Source: an uncultured Clostridium sp. (GTDB lineage Bacteria; Bacillota; Clostridia; TANB77; CAG-508). From it: a DNA stretch of 26,760 nucleotides. Of this stretch, positions 7,558-15,173 are shown piece by piece. The stretch spans positions 1-26,760 of the forward strand of contig CAMMEP010000012.1 in the NCBI GenBank assembly GCA_946495905.1, in the 5' to 3' direction. The notes beneath the pieces are model-generated. The model saw only the letters and a program-made list of their open reading frames with translations. It did not search any database and was not told where the DNA came from. The first letter of the stretch is position 1. Every line of letters begins with the position of its first letter. Position numbers and translations under genes: made by a program.

Positions 7558-9033
7558 ATGGAATTAAAAAATATATTAGCAGGTTTAGAAGGATTAAAGG
7601 TTAAAGGAGACTTAGAAAAAGAGATAAAAAATATAAGAAACAACTCTAAAGAAGTAGAAGAAAATGATATGTTTGTAGCTATTAAAGGATTTGATGTAGA
7701 TGGGCACAAACATGTTGAAGAAGCAATAAAAAATGGTGCTAAAGTAATTTTAGCACAAGAGGATGAGTTTGGTAAGGATATGTTAAAAATTATTCCAGAA
7801 GATGTTACATTAGTTTTAGCTAATAATACCAGATATGCATTGGCAATCTCTGCTTGTAATTTTTATCAAAATCCATCAAGAAAATTTAAGTTGATAGGAG
7901 TTACAGGAACAAAAGGAAAAACTACTACAACCTATATGATAAGAGATATATTAGAAAAGCAAGGCATAAAAGTTGGTTTAATAGGAACAGTTGCTTCTTA
8001 TGTGGACGATAAGAAGATTGCAAATAATGAAAATACTACCCCAGAAAGCTTGAAATTACAAGAGATATTTAGTAAAATGCTAAAGGAAAAATGTGAAGTT
8101 GTGGTAATGGAGGTATCTTCTCAAAGTTTAAAGCTAGATAGAGTGGCTGGTTGTGATTTTGATATTGGAATATTTACAAACTTAGCAGAAGATCATATTA
8201 GTAGCAAAGAACATCCAGATATGGAAGATTACTTCAATTCGAAAGTACAATTATTTAAAATGTGTAAAAAAGCTTTTATCAATGCAGATGATGTTTACAG
8301 TACAATGATTCCAAAACTTGCACCAGAATGTCAGATTACAACATTTGGAATTGACAACCATTGCGATTTACTTGCAAAAGACATTACAGTTACCAATCAA
8401 TATGTTGATTTCAAAGTAAAATTAGGAGATAGAAATGAAAGAGTAAAAGTTTCTATTCCAGGAAGATTTAGTGTGTATAATTCTTTAGCTGCTATTGCAG
8501 TTGCTCTTCAATTTGGATGTAGCAGTGATACAATAAAAGAAGCATTAATTAATATAAGAGTACCTGGAAGAAGTGAATTAGTTGATAATAAATTAGGTTT
8601 AACAATTATGATTGACTATGCACATACACCAGAAAGTCTAGAAAAAATATTAAGTTCTGTAAAGATATACACGAAAGGTAGAGTTATTTCTGTATTTGGC
8701 TGCGGTGGAGATAGAGATAAAAATAAGAGACCAATGATGGGAGAAGTGTCTGGAAGAGTAGCAGACTATACAATTATTACTTCTGACAATCCAAGAACAG
8801 AAAATCCAGAAGAAATTATAAAAGAAATAGAAGAAGGAATAAAAAAGACAAAAGGAAAATATGAATGTATAGTAGATAGAGTAGAAGCAATAAGAAAAGC
8901 AATAAAAATGGCCAATAAAAAAGATATTATTGTTCTTGCTGGAAAAGGACATGAACAATATCAAGAGATTAACAAAAAAAGATATCCTTTTGATGAAAAC
9001 AAAATTGTAAATGAAATAATAGGTGAAATGTAG
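7558..9033 (+). CDS. murE: UDP-MurNAc-tripeptide synthetase MurE (meso-DAP type)
   Basis: MurE adds the third residue of the stem peptide in the cytoplasm using ATP. The P-loop is GVTGTKGKTTT (from about residue 114). The active-site region includes NNENTTPESL and VVMEVSSQSL. The motif D410-N-P-R413 is the known determinant of meso-diaminopimelate specificity, so the organism likely has mDAP peptidoglycan. The product is 491 residues from ATG 7558; a TTG at 7552 in the same frame is an alternative start and sits closer to AAAGGGG (7541-7547). It is followed 12 nt later by mraY, with no murF in between. Confidence 0.96.
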   Translation: MELKNILAGLEGLKVKGDLEKEIKNIRNNSKEVEENDMFVAIKGFDVDGHKHVEEAIKNGAKVILAQEDEFGKDMLKIIPEDVTLVLANNTRYALAISACNFYQNPSRKFKLIGVTGTKGKTTTTYMIRDILEKQGIKVGLIGTVASYVDDKKIANNENTTPESLKLQEIFSKMLKEKCEVVVMEVSSQSLKLDRVAGCDFDIGIFTNLAEDHISSKEHPDMEDYFNSKVQLFKMCKKAFINADDVYSTMIPKLAPECQITTFGIDNHCDLLAKDITVTNQYVDFKVKLGDRNERVKVSIPGRFSVYNSLAAIAVALQFGCSSDTIKEALINIRVPGRSELVDNKLGLTIMIDYAHTPESLEKILSSVKIYTKGRVISVFGCGGDRDKNKRPMMGEVSGRVADYTIITSDNPRTENPEEIIKEIEEGIKKTKGKYECIVDRVEAIRKAIKMANKKDIIVLAGKGHEQYQEINKKRYPFDENKIVNEIIGEM

Positions 9034-9045
9034 GGAGGAAAACAT

Positions 9046-10023
9046 ATGCAATATCAGAATAAAATATTACTACTGTCTTTTTTGGCAAGTGTAATATTAT
9101 CCTTGATAGTTGTACCAATTTTAAGAAAATTAAAAGTAGGTCAAATAGAAAGAGCAGAAGGACCACAGTCCCATCTAAAAAAGCAGGGGACACCAACAAT
9201 GGGTGGTATTATAATGATTATTGTACTAATAGTACTAGGAGCTTTTTTCTACATAGATTATAGTAAAGATCAACCAGAAGTAGCAAAAGCATTATTACCA
9301 TTAATAGGCGTAGCAGTAGGATTTGGTTTCATTGGTTTTATTGATGATTTTAAAAAGTTAGTCTTAAAAAATACCAAAGGACTTAGTCCAAAAGCAAAGA
9401 TGCTAGGATTATTAATTGTAGCAGTAGCTTATACAATTGTACTTTTAAAGGTATTCAATATAGGTACAGATATTTATATTCCTTTTGTAAAAGAATATGT
9501 TACAATGCCTATTTGGTTGTATGTACCATTTGCAGTACTCGTTATGCTTGCTACAACAAACGCTGTTAATTTAACAGATGGTATTGATGGTTTATCCACT
9601 AGTATTACTACTATTATTCTAACTTGCTTAACTGTAATTTCTATCTTACTAGGAGTAAAAGAAGTAACTATATTTGGTGTAATATTAATAGGTGCATGTT
9701 TAGGTTTCTTATTATTCAACCTAAACCCAGCAAAAGTAATGATGGGCGACACTGGATCTCTTATGCTTGGTGGCGCAATAGCAGGAATTGCACTTTATTT
9801 AAAAATGCCATTGCTATTATTAATTATAGCAATTGTACCAATTATAGAAACATTATCAGTAATGATTCAAGTAGCTTATTTTAAAAGAACAGGAAATAGA
9901 GTATTTAAAATGACCCCAATTCACCATCATTTTGAATTATCGGGGTGGAAAGAAAATAAAATAGTATCGGTATTTAGTTTAATTACTTTAGTTTTCTGCA
10001 TCATTGGATTATTTGCTATTTAA
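9046..10023 (+). CDS. mraY: Phospho-MurNAc-pentapeptide transferase MraY
   Basis: MraY makes lipid I by transferring phospho-MurNAc-pentapeptide to undecaprenyl phosphate at the inner face of the membrane. The 325-residue, multi-helix protein has GTPTMGGI, the catalytic aspartates in FIDDFKK, NLTDGIDGLSTS, MGDTGSLMLGG and the HHHFELSGW loop. GGGAGG ends 7 nt before ATG 9046 and overlaps the murE stop region, so translation is probably coupled to murE. The usual flanking murF and murD are absent. A truncated foldback repeat begins within 20 nt of the stop. Confidence 0.96.
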   Translation: MQYQNKILLLSFLASVILSLIVVPILRKLKVGQIERAEGPQSHLKKQGTPTMGGIIMIIVLIVLGAFFYIDYSKDQPEVAKALLPLIGVAVGFGFIGFIDDFKKLVLKNTKGLSPKAKMLGLLIVAVAYTIVLLKVFNIGTDIYIPFVKEYVTMPIWLYVPFAVLVMLATTNAVNLTDGIDGLSTSITTIILTCLTVISILLGVKEVTIFGVILIGACLGFLLFNLNPAKVMMGDTGSLMLGGAIAGIALYLKMPLLLLIIAIVPIIETLSVMIQVAYFKRTGNRVFKMTPIHHHFELSGWKENKIVSVFSLITLVFCIIGLFAI

Positions 10024-10040
10024 TAGAAAAGTAGAAGAAA

Positions 10041-10090
10041 ATTGGTCGCTGCGCGATACTGCAAAAATTCTCTAAACATACATATTAGCT
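10041..10090 (+). repeat. Truncated copy of the foldback element (3' part only)
   Basis: TTGGTCGCTGCGCG and the following C-A-A-A-A-rich arm match the right-hand part of the elements at 11473-11659 and 13655-13837. The left arm and central hairpin are missing. The remaining 10091-10249 is AT-rich with no gene, and I see no murD remnant in it. Confidence 0.7.
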
Positions 10091-10261
10091 GGATCCCAAG
10101 GTATGAATAAAATAACACTATTAATTAGTAACGAAAATATTATAGGATTGAAAAAAATTAATTGAGAAACAAAAGTAATTAACAAATAAAAAGAAAACAT
10201 AAGAATGTAAAATAAACAATTCGGATTAAATTTTGCACTGGGGAAAGGATTGATAGGCAGA

Positions 10262-11447
10262 ATGCAAAATAAAACAAAAAGTATGCAAAGCAATACAAAA
10301 ACAATCAAAAAAACAAAAAGAAGTCAAGTTGACTTTGTACTTATAATTATTATTTTAATCCTTCTATCCTTTGGAATAGTAATGGTTTTATCAGCAAGTG
10401 CTCCTTCTGCATTAGCAGAAACAGGAGACAGTTATACTTATGTAACAAAACAAGCCATATTTGCAGTAGGAGGATTGGCTGTTATGTGGTTTGTTTCTAA
10501 AATAGATTATAGAATATATAAAAAATTTTATTGGCTTATTTATTGGCTTTCGGTAGGAGTTTTGCTATTAGTATTAATTCCGGGGCTTGGAATCGATGCT
10601 GGTGGTGCTAGAAGATGGATTAATGTTGGCTTTTCTCAATTTCAACCATCAGAAATAACCAAAATAGGATTAATTATATTTTATGCAGGGTATTTAACAG
10701 ATCATAAAGATGAATTAAGAAGCTTTAAAAAAGGATTTGTTTATCCACTTATCTGGTTAATGTTTCCAGTATTAATAGCGTTATTTATTCAAAATCACTT
10801 AAGTGTAGGAATTGTAATGAGTGCTATTACCTTTGTTATGATGCTAATGGCAGGATGTAGATTATTATACTTTGTAATAACTGGCTTAGTAGTAGGCCGG
10901 AGGAGGAATTGCAGCTCTAATGGCATATTTCTCTATGGCAGGTGATAGTGCAGGAGATGGAAACTTTAGATTAGGAAGAATTTTAAACTATATGGATCCT
11001 TGGCAAGACCCAACAGGTCAAGGTTGGCAGACAATACAAAGTTTATATGCAATTGGTTCAGGTGGATTATTTGGAGTTGGACTTGGAGAAAGTAAACAAA
11101 AATACTTGTATGTATCCGAACCACAAAATGACTTTATCTTTTCTATCTTAGCAGAGGAATTAGGCTTCGTGGGATGTGTTGTTGTTATTATTCTATTTGC
11201 ATTATTTATCTGGAGAGGAATTTTAATTGCCATGAAAGCACCAGATATGTTTGGAAGCTTACTTGCTACTGGTATTACTACACTTGTATTAGTACAGGTA
11301 GTTATTAATATAGGAGTTGTAACAAATACAATACCAAATACAGGTATGTCTTTACCATTCTTTAGTGCGGGTGGTACCGCTCTGGTAATGTTACTTGGAA
11401 TGTGTGGAATATTGCTGAATATATCAAAAGCAAAGTCTAAAATATAG
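10262..11447 (+). CDS. spoVE: SEDS peptidoglycan polymerase FtsW/SpoVE, +1 frameshift
   Basis: SEDS proteins polymerize lipid II into glycan strands and pair with class B PBPs such as the one at 5269. The first part (212 codons) has the opening membrane helices, LSASAPSAL and the FQPSEITKIGLIIFYAGYL motif. The second part has MDPWQDPTGQGWQ, YLYVSEPQNDFIFSILAEELG and NTGMSLPFFSAGGTALV. They are joined by a +1 shift at CGG 10898-10900. Skipping C10898 yields VVGGGGIAALMAYF; without it the frame ends about 16 codons on. The joined length is 394 residues, normal for SEDS proteins. An upstream TTG at 10250 is possible. Restart at ATG 10920 after GGAGGAGG is an alternative, but would give two half proteins. 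FtsW versus SpoVE is undecided. Confidence 0.88.
10895..10901 (+). other. Putative +1 frameshift site GGC-CGG-A in ftsW/spoVE
   Basis: The zero frame reads Gly-Arg-Arg-Arg-Asn and stops after about 16 codons. Skipping C10898 gives Gly-Gly-Gly-Gly-Ile and enters the second half of the SEDS protein exactly in register. The bases after the C are GGAGGAGG, a near-perfect Shine-Dalgarno sequence, as at the rsmH site. Confidence 0.65.
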
Positions 11448-11472
11448 TTATAGTTTATTGACGATTATATAA

Positions 11473-11659
11473 AAGATTCGACAAATATACTATTTCTCAA
11501 ACTTTTTTGTCGCTTGTTGTCGAAACCATCTAAGCACAATTTCAGAAAATAAATTTTCTGAAATGTGCTAGGTTTCTTCAATCGCACTCGCCATTCTGGC
11601 TCGTTTGGTCGCTACGCGCTCCTACAAAAATTTTCAAAATAGTACATTTGTCGAATCTT
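11473..11659. repeat. Foldback element, copy 1 (187 bp, terminal inverted repeats)
   Basis: The outer arms start AAGATTCGACAAAT (11473) and its complement ends at 11659; imperfect pairing continues for about 40 bp. A nested hairpin pairs AGCACAATTTCAGAAAA with TTTTCTGAAATGTGCT (11533-11569), bordered by GAAACC and GGTTTC. The core from GTCGAAACCATCTAA to GCTCGTTTGGTCGCT is shared with copy 2 at 13655, while the outer arms differ. It fills most of the ftsW-murG gap. It has no coding capacity, so it is a MITE-like or structured RNA element. Confidence 0.8.
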
Positions 11660-11728
11660 AATAAATAAATGTAAATTATAATAACATATAATTTAAAAGT
11701 AGAAAAAATTTTAAAGGAGCGATAGTAA

Positions 11729-12844
11729 ATGAAAGTAGTAATTGCTGCAGCGGGAACAGGTGGACACATTAATCCTGGAATTGCAATTGCCAATAAAATA
11801 AAAGAGAAAGAACCAAATTCAGAATTTATTTTTATTGGAACTAATAGAGGGTTAGAAAATGATTTAGTTCCAAGAGCAGGGTATGAATTAAAAACAATTG
11901 ATGCACATGGAATTGAAAGAAAACTAACCGTTAAGAATGTAAAAAATTTATATGCTACCTATAAATCTATTGGAGAAGCAAAAAAAATCTTGGGAGAATT
12001 TAGGCCAGATGTTGTTATTGGAACTGGTGGATATATTTGTGTTCCAGTAGTAATAGCTGCTAAAAAATTAAATATTCCAGTAGTATTACATGAAAGTAAT
12101 GCATTCCCAGGAATTGCAGTAAAACTATTTAGGAAGAAAGCTGACAAAATATTAGTAGGATTTGAAGATGCAAAAAATAGATTAGAAAATGCTAATAATG
12201 TGGTTGTTACAGGTAATCCAATTAAAATAAAGAAATTGGATTTAGGTGAAGCAGAAAAAACGAAAATAAAGAATGAACTAGGAATAAAAACAAGTAAACC
12301 AATTGTGTTAGTATTTGGTGGAAGCCAGGGAGCACAAAGTATTAATAGAAGCTTTATGGAAATAATAGTTAATAAAAAGAATAAAAATTATCAAATTGTT
12401 TGGGCTGCTGGACCAGGACAATTTGATGAGATAAAAAACAAATTACAAGAAGTAAATGTAGATATTAATCATATAGAAAATGTAAAAATAGTTCCTTATA
12501 TCTACAACATGGAAGAAGTAATGAATATGTGCGATTTAGTAGTATGCAGGAGTGGAGCTATGACAATTACAGAAGTTTCTGTGGTAGGAAAACCAGCAAT
12601 TTTTATTCCATTTCCGTATGCAACGGAAAATCATCAAGAATATAATGCACGAGTATTAGAAAAGGTTGGAGCAGCTAAAATAATATTAGATAAAGATTTG
12701 AACTCAGAATCCTTAGAAAGTACAATAGATGCAATGGTAAGCGATAAAAATGAATTAATACAAATGGGAAAAAATGCATCTAAAGTTGCAATGAATAATG
12801 TAGAAGAAAATATTTATAAAGAAATAAAGAAAGTATTAAAATAA
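11729..12844 (+). CDS. murG: UDP-GlcNAc-lipid I GlcNAc transferase MurG
   Basis: MurG adds GlcNAc to lipid I to give lipid II on the cytoplasmic face of the membrane. The 371-residue GT28 protein has the N-terminal glycine loop GTGGHINPGIAIA (about 9-21), GTGGYICVPVVIAA, GNPIK, the C-domain nucleotide motif FGGSQGAQSIN, and CRSGAMTITEV followed by PFPYATENHQ. AAGGAG lies about 10 nt before ATG 11729. It is the last dcw gene here: a terminator follows the stop, and no divIB, ftsA or ftsZ comes after it. Confidence 0.96.
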   Translation: MKVVIAAAGTGGHINPGIAIANKIKEKEPNSEFIFIGTNRGLENDLVPRAGYELKTIDAHGIERKLTVKNVKNLYATYKSIGEAKKILGEFRPDVVIGTGGYICVPVVIAAKKLNIPVVLHESNAFPGIAVKLFRKKADKILVGFEDAKNRLENANNVVVTGNPIKIKKLDLGEAEKTKIKNELGIKTSKPIVLVFGGSQGAQSINRSFMEIIVNKKNKNYQIVWAAGPGQFDEIKNKLQEVNVDINHIENVKIVPYIYNMEEVMNMCDLVVCRSGAMTITEVSVVGKPAIFIPFPYATENHQEYNARVLEKVGAAKIILDKDLNSESLESTIDAMVSDKNELIQMGKNASKVAMNNVEENIYKEIKKVLK

Positions 12845-12849
12845 GTTTG

Positions 12850-12881
12850 AAAACTATTCTATTTATGGAATAGTTTTTTTA
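12850..12881 (+). terminator. Rho-independent terminator after murG
   Basis: AAAACTATTC (12850-12859) pairs with GAATAGTTTT (12868-12877), with an 8-nt loop and a T run. It closes the cell-wall cluster. Confidence 0.85.
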
Positions 12882-12929
12882 AAATTAGTTGTTTGTCGAA
12901 TTTTGTCGAACCTTGAAACACGAAATTTC

Positions 12930-12958
12930 TTGCTATTTTCTGGGTTTTGTATTATAGT
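12930..12958 (+). promoter_or_regulatory. Promoter of the DUF6514-like gene
   Basis: TTGCTA (12930-12935) and TATAGT (12953-12958) are 17 nt apart. Just upstream the octamer TTGTCGAA occurs twice (near 12893 and 12903), about 10 nt apart, a possible operator. The gene start follows 38 nt after the -10 box. Confidence 0.65.
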
Positions 12959-12995
12959 AAAGAGGTATGCTGTGAAAAGAAAGGAGGAACTAAAG

Positions 12996-13310
12996 ATGGA
13001 GTACAAAAAAAGATTATTTGGAAAAACAATAATCGATAGTTCAGACTCAGACGAAATAAAAGACAACGAGAAAATAGAACTGGAATATTACGAAACTCGC
13101 AATTTAGTTGGAAAAAGCACAAGAAAATATGGAATTGAAGTAATCAAAAAGAAAGAGATGGATGAAAAGTTTAATATTGAATCGAAAATAGTAAATAATA
13201 TTTCAAATGAAGTAACGAAAATAGATAGATTATTAGAAATTTTAATGTTAAATAAAGTAACACCTATATCAGTTGATGATATCATTTCAGACACGTCAGT
13301 TTTGGATTAA
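12996..13310 (+). CDS. Small DUF6514-like protein
   Basis: The start is ATG 12996, eight nt after AAGGAGG; a longer upstream reading is less likely because it crosses the promoter. The 104-residue product has no signal peptide or membrane helix. It contains ELEYYETR, KYGIEVIKKKE, VNNISNEVTKIDRLLEILM and ends NKVTPISVDDIISD. This arrangement recalls the clostridial DUF6514 family, whose function is unknown; I assign it from pattern memory, so the family name is tentative. It is a single-gene unit with its own promoter, and a terminator overlaps its stop codon. Confidence 0.7.
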   Translation: MEYKKRLFGKTIIDSSDSDEIKDNEKIELEYYETRNLVGKSTRKYGIEVIKKKEMDEKFNIESKIVNNISNEVTKIDRLLEILMLNKVTPISVDDIISDTSVLD

Positions 13311-13327
13311 ACCAAAACTGATTTTTT
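13296..13327 (+). terminator. Terminator overlapping the stop of the DUF6514-like gene
   Basis: TCAGTTTTGG (13296-13305) pairs with CCAAAACTGA (13312-13321), followed by six T residues. The stop codon TAA (13308-13310) is inside the loop. Confidence 0.88.
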
Positions 13328-13385
13328 ACGCCAAGTTACAGGATAATGGTTTTTTACATTATCTTGTAGAAATTGTAAAAAACTA

Positions 13386-13456
13386 TTGCAAAACTAAAAC
13401 TGTTAGTATAAAATAAAAATATACTTAAAGCATAAAATAACAAAGTACAAGGAGGT
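13386..13456 (+). promoter_or_regulatory. Promoter and strong ribosome binding site without a following gene
   Basis: TTGCAA (13386-13391) and TAAAAT (13409-13414) are 17 nt apart. The near-perfect AAGGAGGT (13449-13456) follows, but no ATG, GTG or TTG opens a frame longer than a few codons behind it. The 13457-13654 stretch has no gene. It may be the 5' end of a decayed gene, a very short peptide from a non-standard start, or the start of a long leader for the pilin gene at 13903. Confidence 0.45.
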
Positions 13457-13654
13457 AGTATTAATCAAATAATATAATAAATAAGTGTGAGATTCTTTGA
13501 AACGAAAAAGTATTAATAATACCAAAAGTACTTTGGAAGTTTTAGAGATTAAGTAAAAACAAACAGGAAAAAGCAGAAAAATGAATAAAACATAAAGGAA
13601 CAGGACATAATTTGAGAGAAAGTAATTATTCAAAATATTTCGTATAAGATTACA

Positions 13655-13837
13655 TCTTAGTAGTACATATATTTATAAAATTTTTTGTACCTTGCTGGTC
13701 GAAACCATCTAACCACAATTTTAAAAAATAAATTTTTAAAATTGTGCTAGGTTTCTCCAACTCGCACTCGCTTTTACAAAGCTCGTTTGGTCGCTGCGCG
13801 GTACTACAAAATTTTCTAAATATATGTACTACTAAGA
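13655..13837. repeat. Foldback element, copy 2 (183 bp, terminal inverted repeats)
   Basis: The outer left arm from 13655 (CTTAGTAGTACATATATTTA) is matched by its complement ending at 13837 (about 36 bp, few mismatches). The core holds GGTCGAAACCATCTAA, a nested AT hairpin (13713-13746) and GCTCGTTTGGTCGCTGCGCG, as in copy 1. The outer arms are unlike those of copy 1. It ends 66 nt before the pilin-FGE gene. Confidence 0.85.
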
Positions 13838-13902
13838 AGAAAAAATTAATTTTAATACATAGTTTTGAATAATTACTAGAAAACGAAAGGAGAAAAATAG
13901 AA

Positions 13903-15052
13903 ATGGAAAAATTAAAGAAATTTCAAAGAATGTCACAAGAAAAAGGTATTACATTAGTGGCGCTTGTCATAACTATCATAATCTTAATTATTTTAGCCAC
14001 AGTAGCAATAAATTTTGCTTTTGGAAATAATGGATTAATACAAAGGGCAGAAGATGCAAGAGATTATTACGCAAATGATACTTCATACACTGACGAATCC
14101 ATAACAAATGTGGAAAGTTATTTAGACGAAATTATAAATGGAGTAGGAAGCGGAAATGGTGGTTCTGGTGGAGGAAATACCACAGAAGATGGAGTGCCAA
14201 TACCAGATGGATTTTACTATGTAGGTGGAACAAAAGAAGAAGGAGTTGTAATTTCCGATAATCCAGCAGATGAAAATAAAGGAACAAGTCATGAAGTAGC
14301 ACAAACATTAGTGGGAAATCAATTTGTGTGGATACCAGTAGAGAATGATAGTTTATTTCAGAGATATGCAGGGTATAGGAATGGAAGTCTACGATCTATA
14401 ACAAATTATAGCGAACCTTTTGCAAATGGTTATACCACAGAAGCAGACGAATATGAAGCAATGAAAACAAGCGTATTAGAAAATAACGGATTTTACGTAG
14501 GAAGATATGAAGCAGGAACCACAGCAACAAGAAGTAGTTCATCAGGTATAACAGATCCAGTAGTAATAAAACAAGGAGTAAATGTGTATAACTATATTGG
14601 ATGGAGTAATAGTACTGATATGACAAATGAAACAGGAGGAGCAGTAGAATTATCGAAAAATTTTGCAGACGCAAATGGATATACATCAGTAACAAGTACA
14701 TTAATCTATGGAGTACAATGGGATGCTATAATGAACTTTATAGACCCAGCATATGCAACAGGAAGTTGTGAAGAAAGTTCGTTTGTAAGAGATTCCAGCG
14801 GAAAAGGATGGTATGACCAAAGTGGACTTACAACAACAGGTTCTAATGCAAATTATGCTGTAAAGAACATCTATGACCTAGGAGGAAATGTAGCAGAATG
14901 GACGATGGAGGCGTACGGCACCAACTACCGTGTCCTTCGTGGCCGGCGGTTACGGCTTTTCTGGTTCAGAGAATCCAGCTTCTTTTCGTAGCTACGGCAG
15001 TCCGTCCTTTAGCAACGGCAGCCTAGGCTTTAGAGCAGCTTTGTACTTGTAG
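13903..15052 (+). CDS. Pilin-like protein with FGE/C-type-lectin-like C-terminal domain, +1 frameshift; likely DGR target
   Basis: Residues 1-40 form a prepilin-like leader: a short basic stretch, Lys-Gly before ITLVALVIT, and a hydrophobic helix (about 14-37). A Gly/Ser-rich linker follows near 83-92. The rest resembles an FGE-sulfatase (SUMF1) fold: FVWIPVEN, GFYVGRYEAGT, GVQWDAIMNF, YDLGGNVAEWTMEAYG and RVLRGG. The frame breaks at CGG 14944-14946. Skipping C14944 continues through RGGGYGFSG to LGFRAALYL and a TAG at 15052 (382 residues), restoring the conserved GFR ending; without the shift a short unrelated tail results. In this family such proteins are surface-displayed binding proteins rather than enzymes. 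No reverse transcriptase is in the window. AAAGGAG lies about 10 nt before the ATG. Confidence 0.8.
14917..15040 (+). other. Candidate DGR variable region
   Basis: Base composition changes abruptly. Of about 43 codons in the corrected frame, about 35 end in C or T. Many are TAC, GGC, AGC, AAC or ACC, as expected if AAC codons of a template were mutated at their adenines. The upstream part of the gene favours A- and T-ending codons. The segment encodes the C-terminal loop region between RVLRGG and LGFRAAL, where DGR variable residues lie in C-type-lectin/FGE folds. The template repeat and reverse transcriptase must lie outside this window. Confidence 0.6.
14941..14947 (+). other. Putative +1 frameshift site GGC-CGG-C in the pilin-FGE gene
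   Basis: The zero frame reads Gly-Arg-Arg-Leu-Arg and ends at 14991. Skipping C14944 gives Gly-Gly-Gly-Tyr-Gly and the conserved C-terminus. It is the fourth site with the same geometry and has the same GGC-CGG hexamer as ftsW. Confidence 0.6.
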
Positions 15053-15133
15053 CACTGAACGCTGAGTAGAAGTCATAGAATAAATTAACGTAAGCAGTTA
15101 ACTATAAAATTATGCAAAATCAGAGAGAAAGAG

Positions 15134-15171
15134 GAATTATGAAATCACCTTAATGGTGTATTTCATAATTC
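15134..15171 (+). other. Hairpin 1 downstream of the variable region
   Basis: GAATTATGAAATCACC (15134-15149) pairs with 15155-15171: 16 bp with one bulged base and a 5-nt loop. It lies about 80 nt after the pilin-FGE stop. No U run follows, so it is not a classical terminator. Confidence 0.65.
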
Positions 15172-15173
15172 TA

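Noticed and set aside
9624..9884. Overlapping ORFs inside mraY, murE, topA and other genes on alternative frames
   Set aside because: They lack ribosome binding sites and protein-like composition, and lie entirely inside well-supported conserved genes.
12903..12995. Longer N-terminus for the DUF6514-like gene from 12903
   Set aside because: It would begin inside the promoter region, while ATG 12996 has a perfect AAGGAGG at proper spacing.
391..14947. CGG as an unassigned or fully reassigned codon in this genome
   Set aside because: CGG is read in frame as Arg in lemA at R50 of the conserved RRSDLIPN motif, twice in the TPM gene, and in the genes at 18064 and 26042. A general loss or reassignment does not fit; context-dependent shifting or error does.
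1..15052. Treating the four split genes simply as decayed pseudogenes
   Set aside because: Each has a single +1 break, no other damage, and the same codon at the break. Two are core cell-wall/ribosome genes, which would not all decay at the same codon.
13903..15052. Catalytic sulfatase-activating (FGE) enzyme
   Set aside because: The prepilin-like leader and variable C-terminus fit a surface-display binding protein. I could not identify the copper-binding cysteine pair of true FGE.
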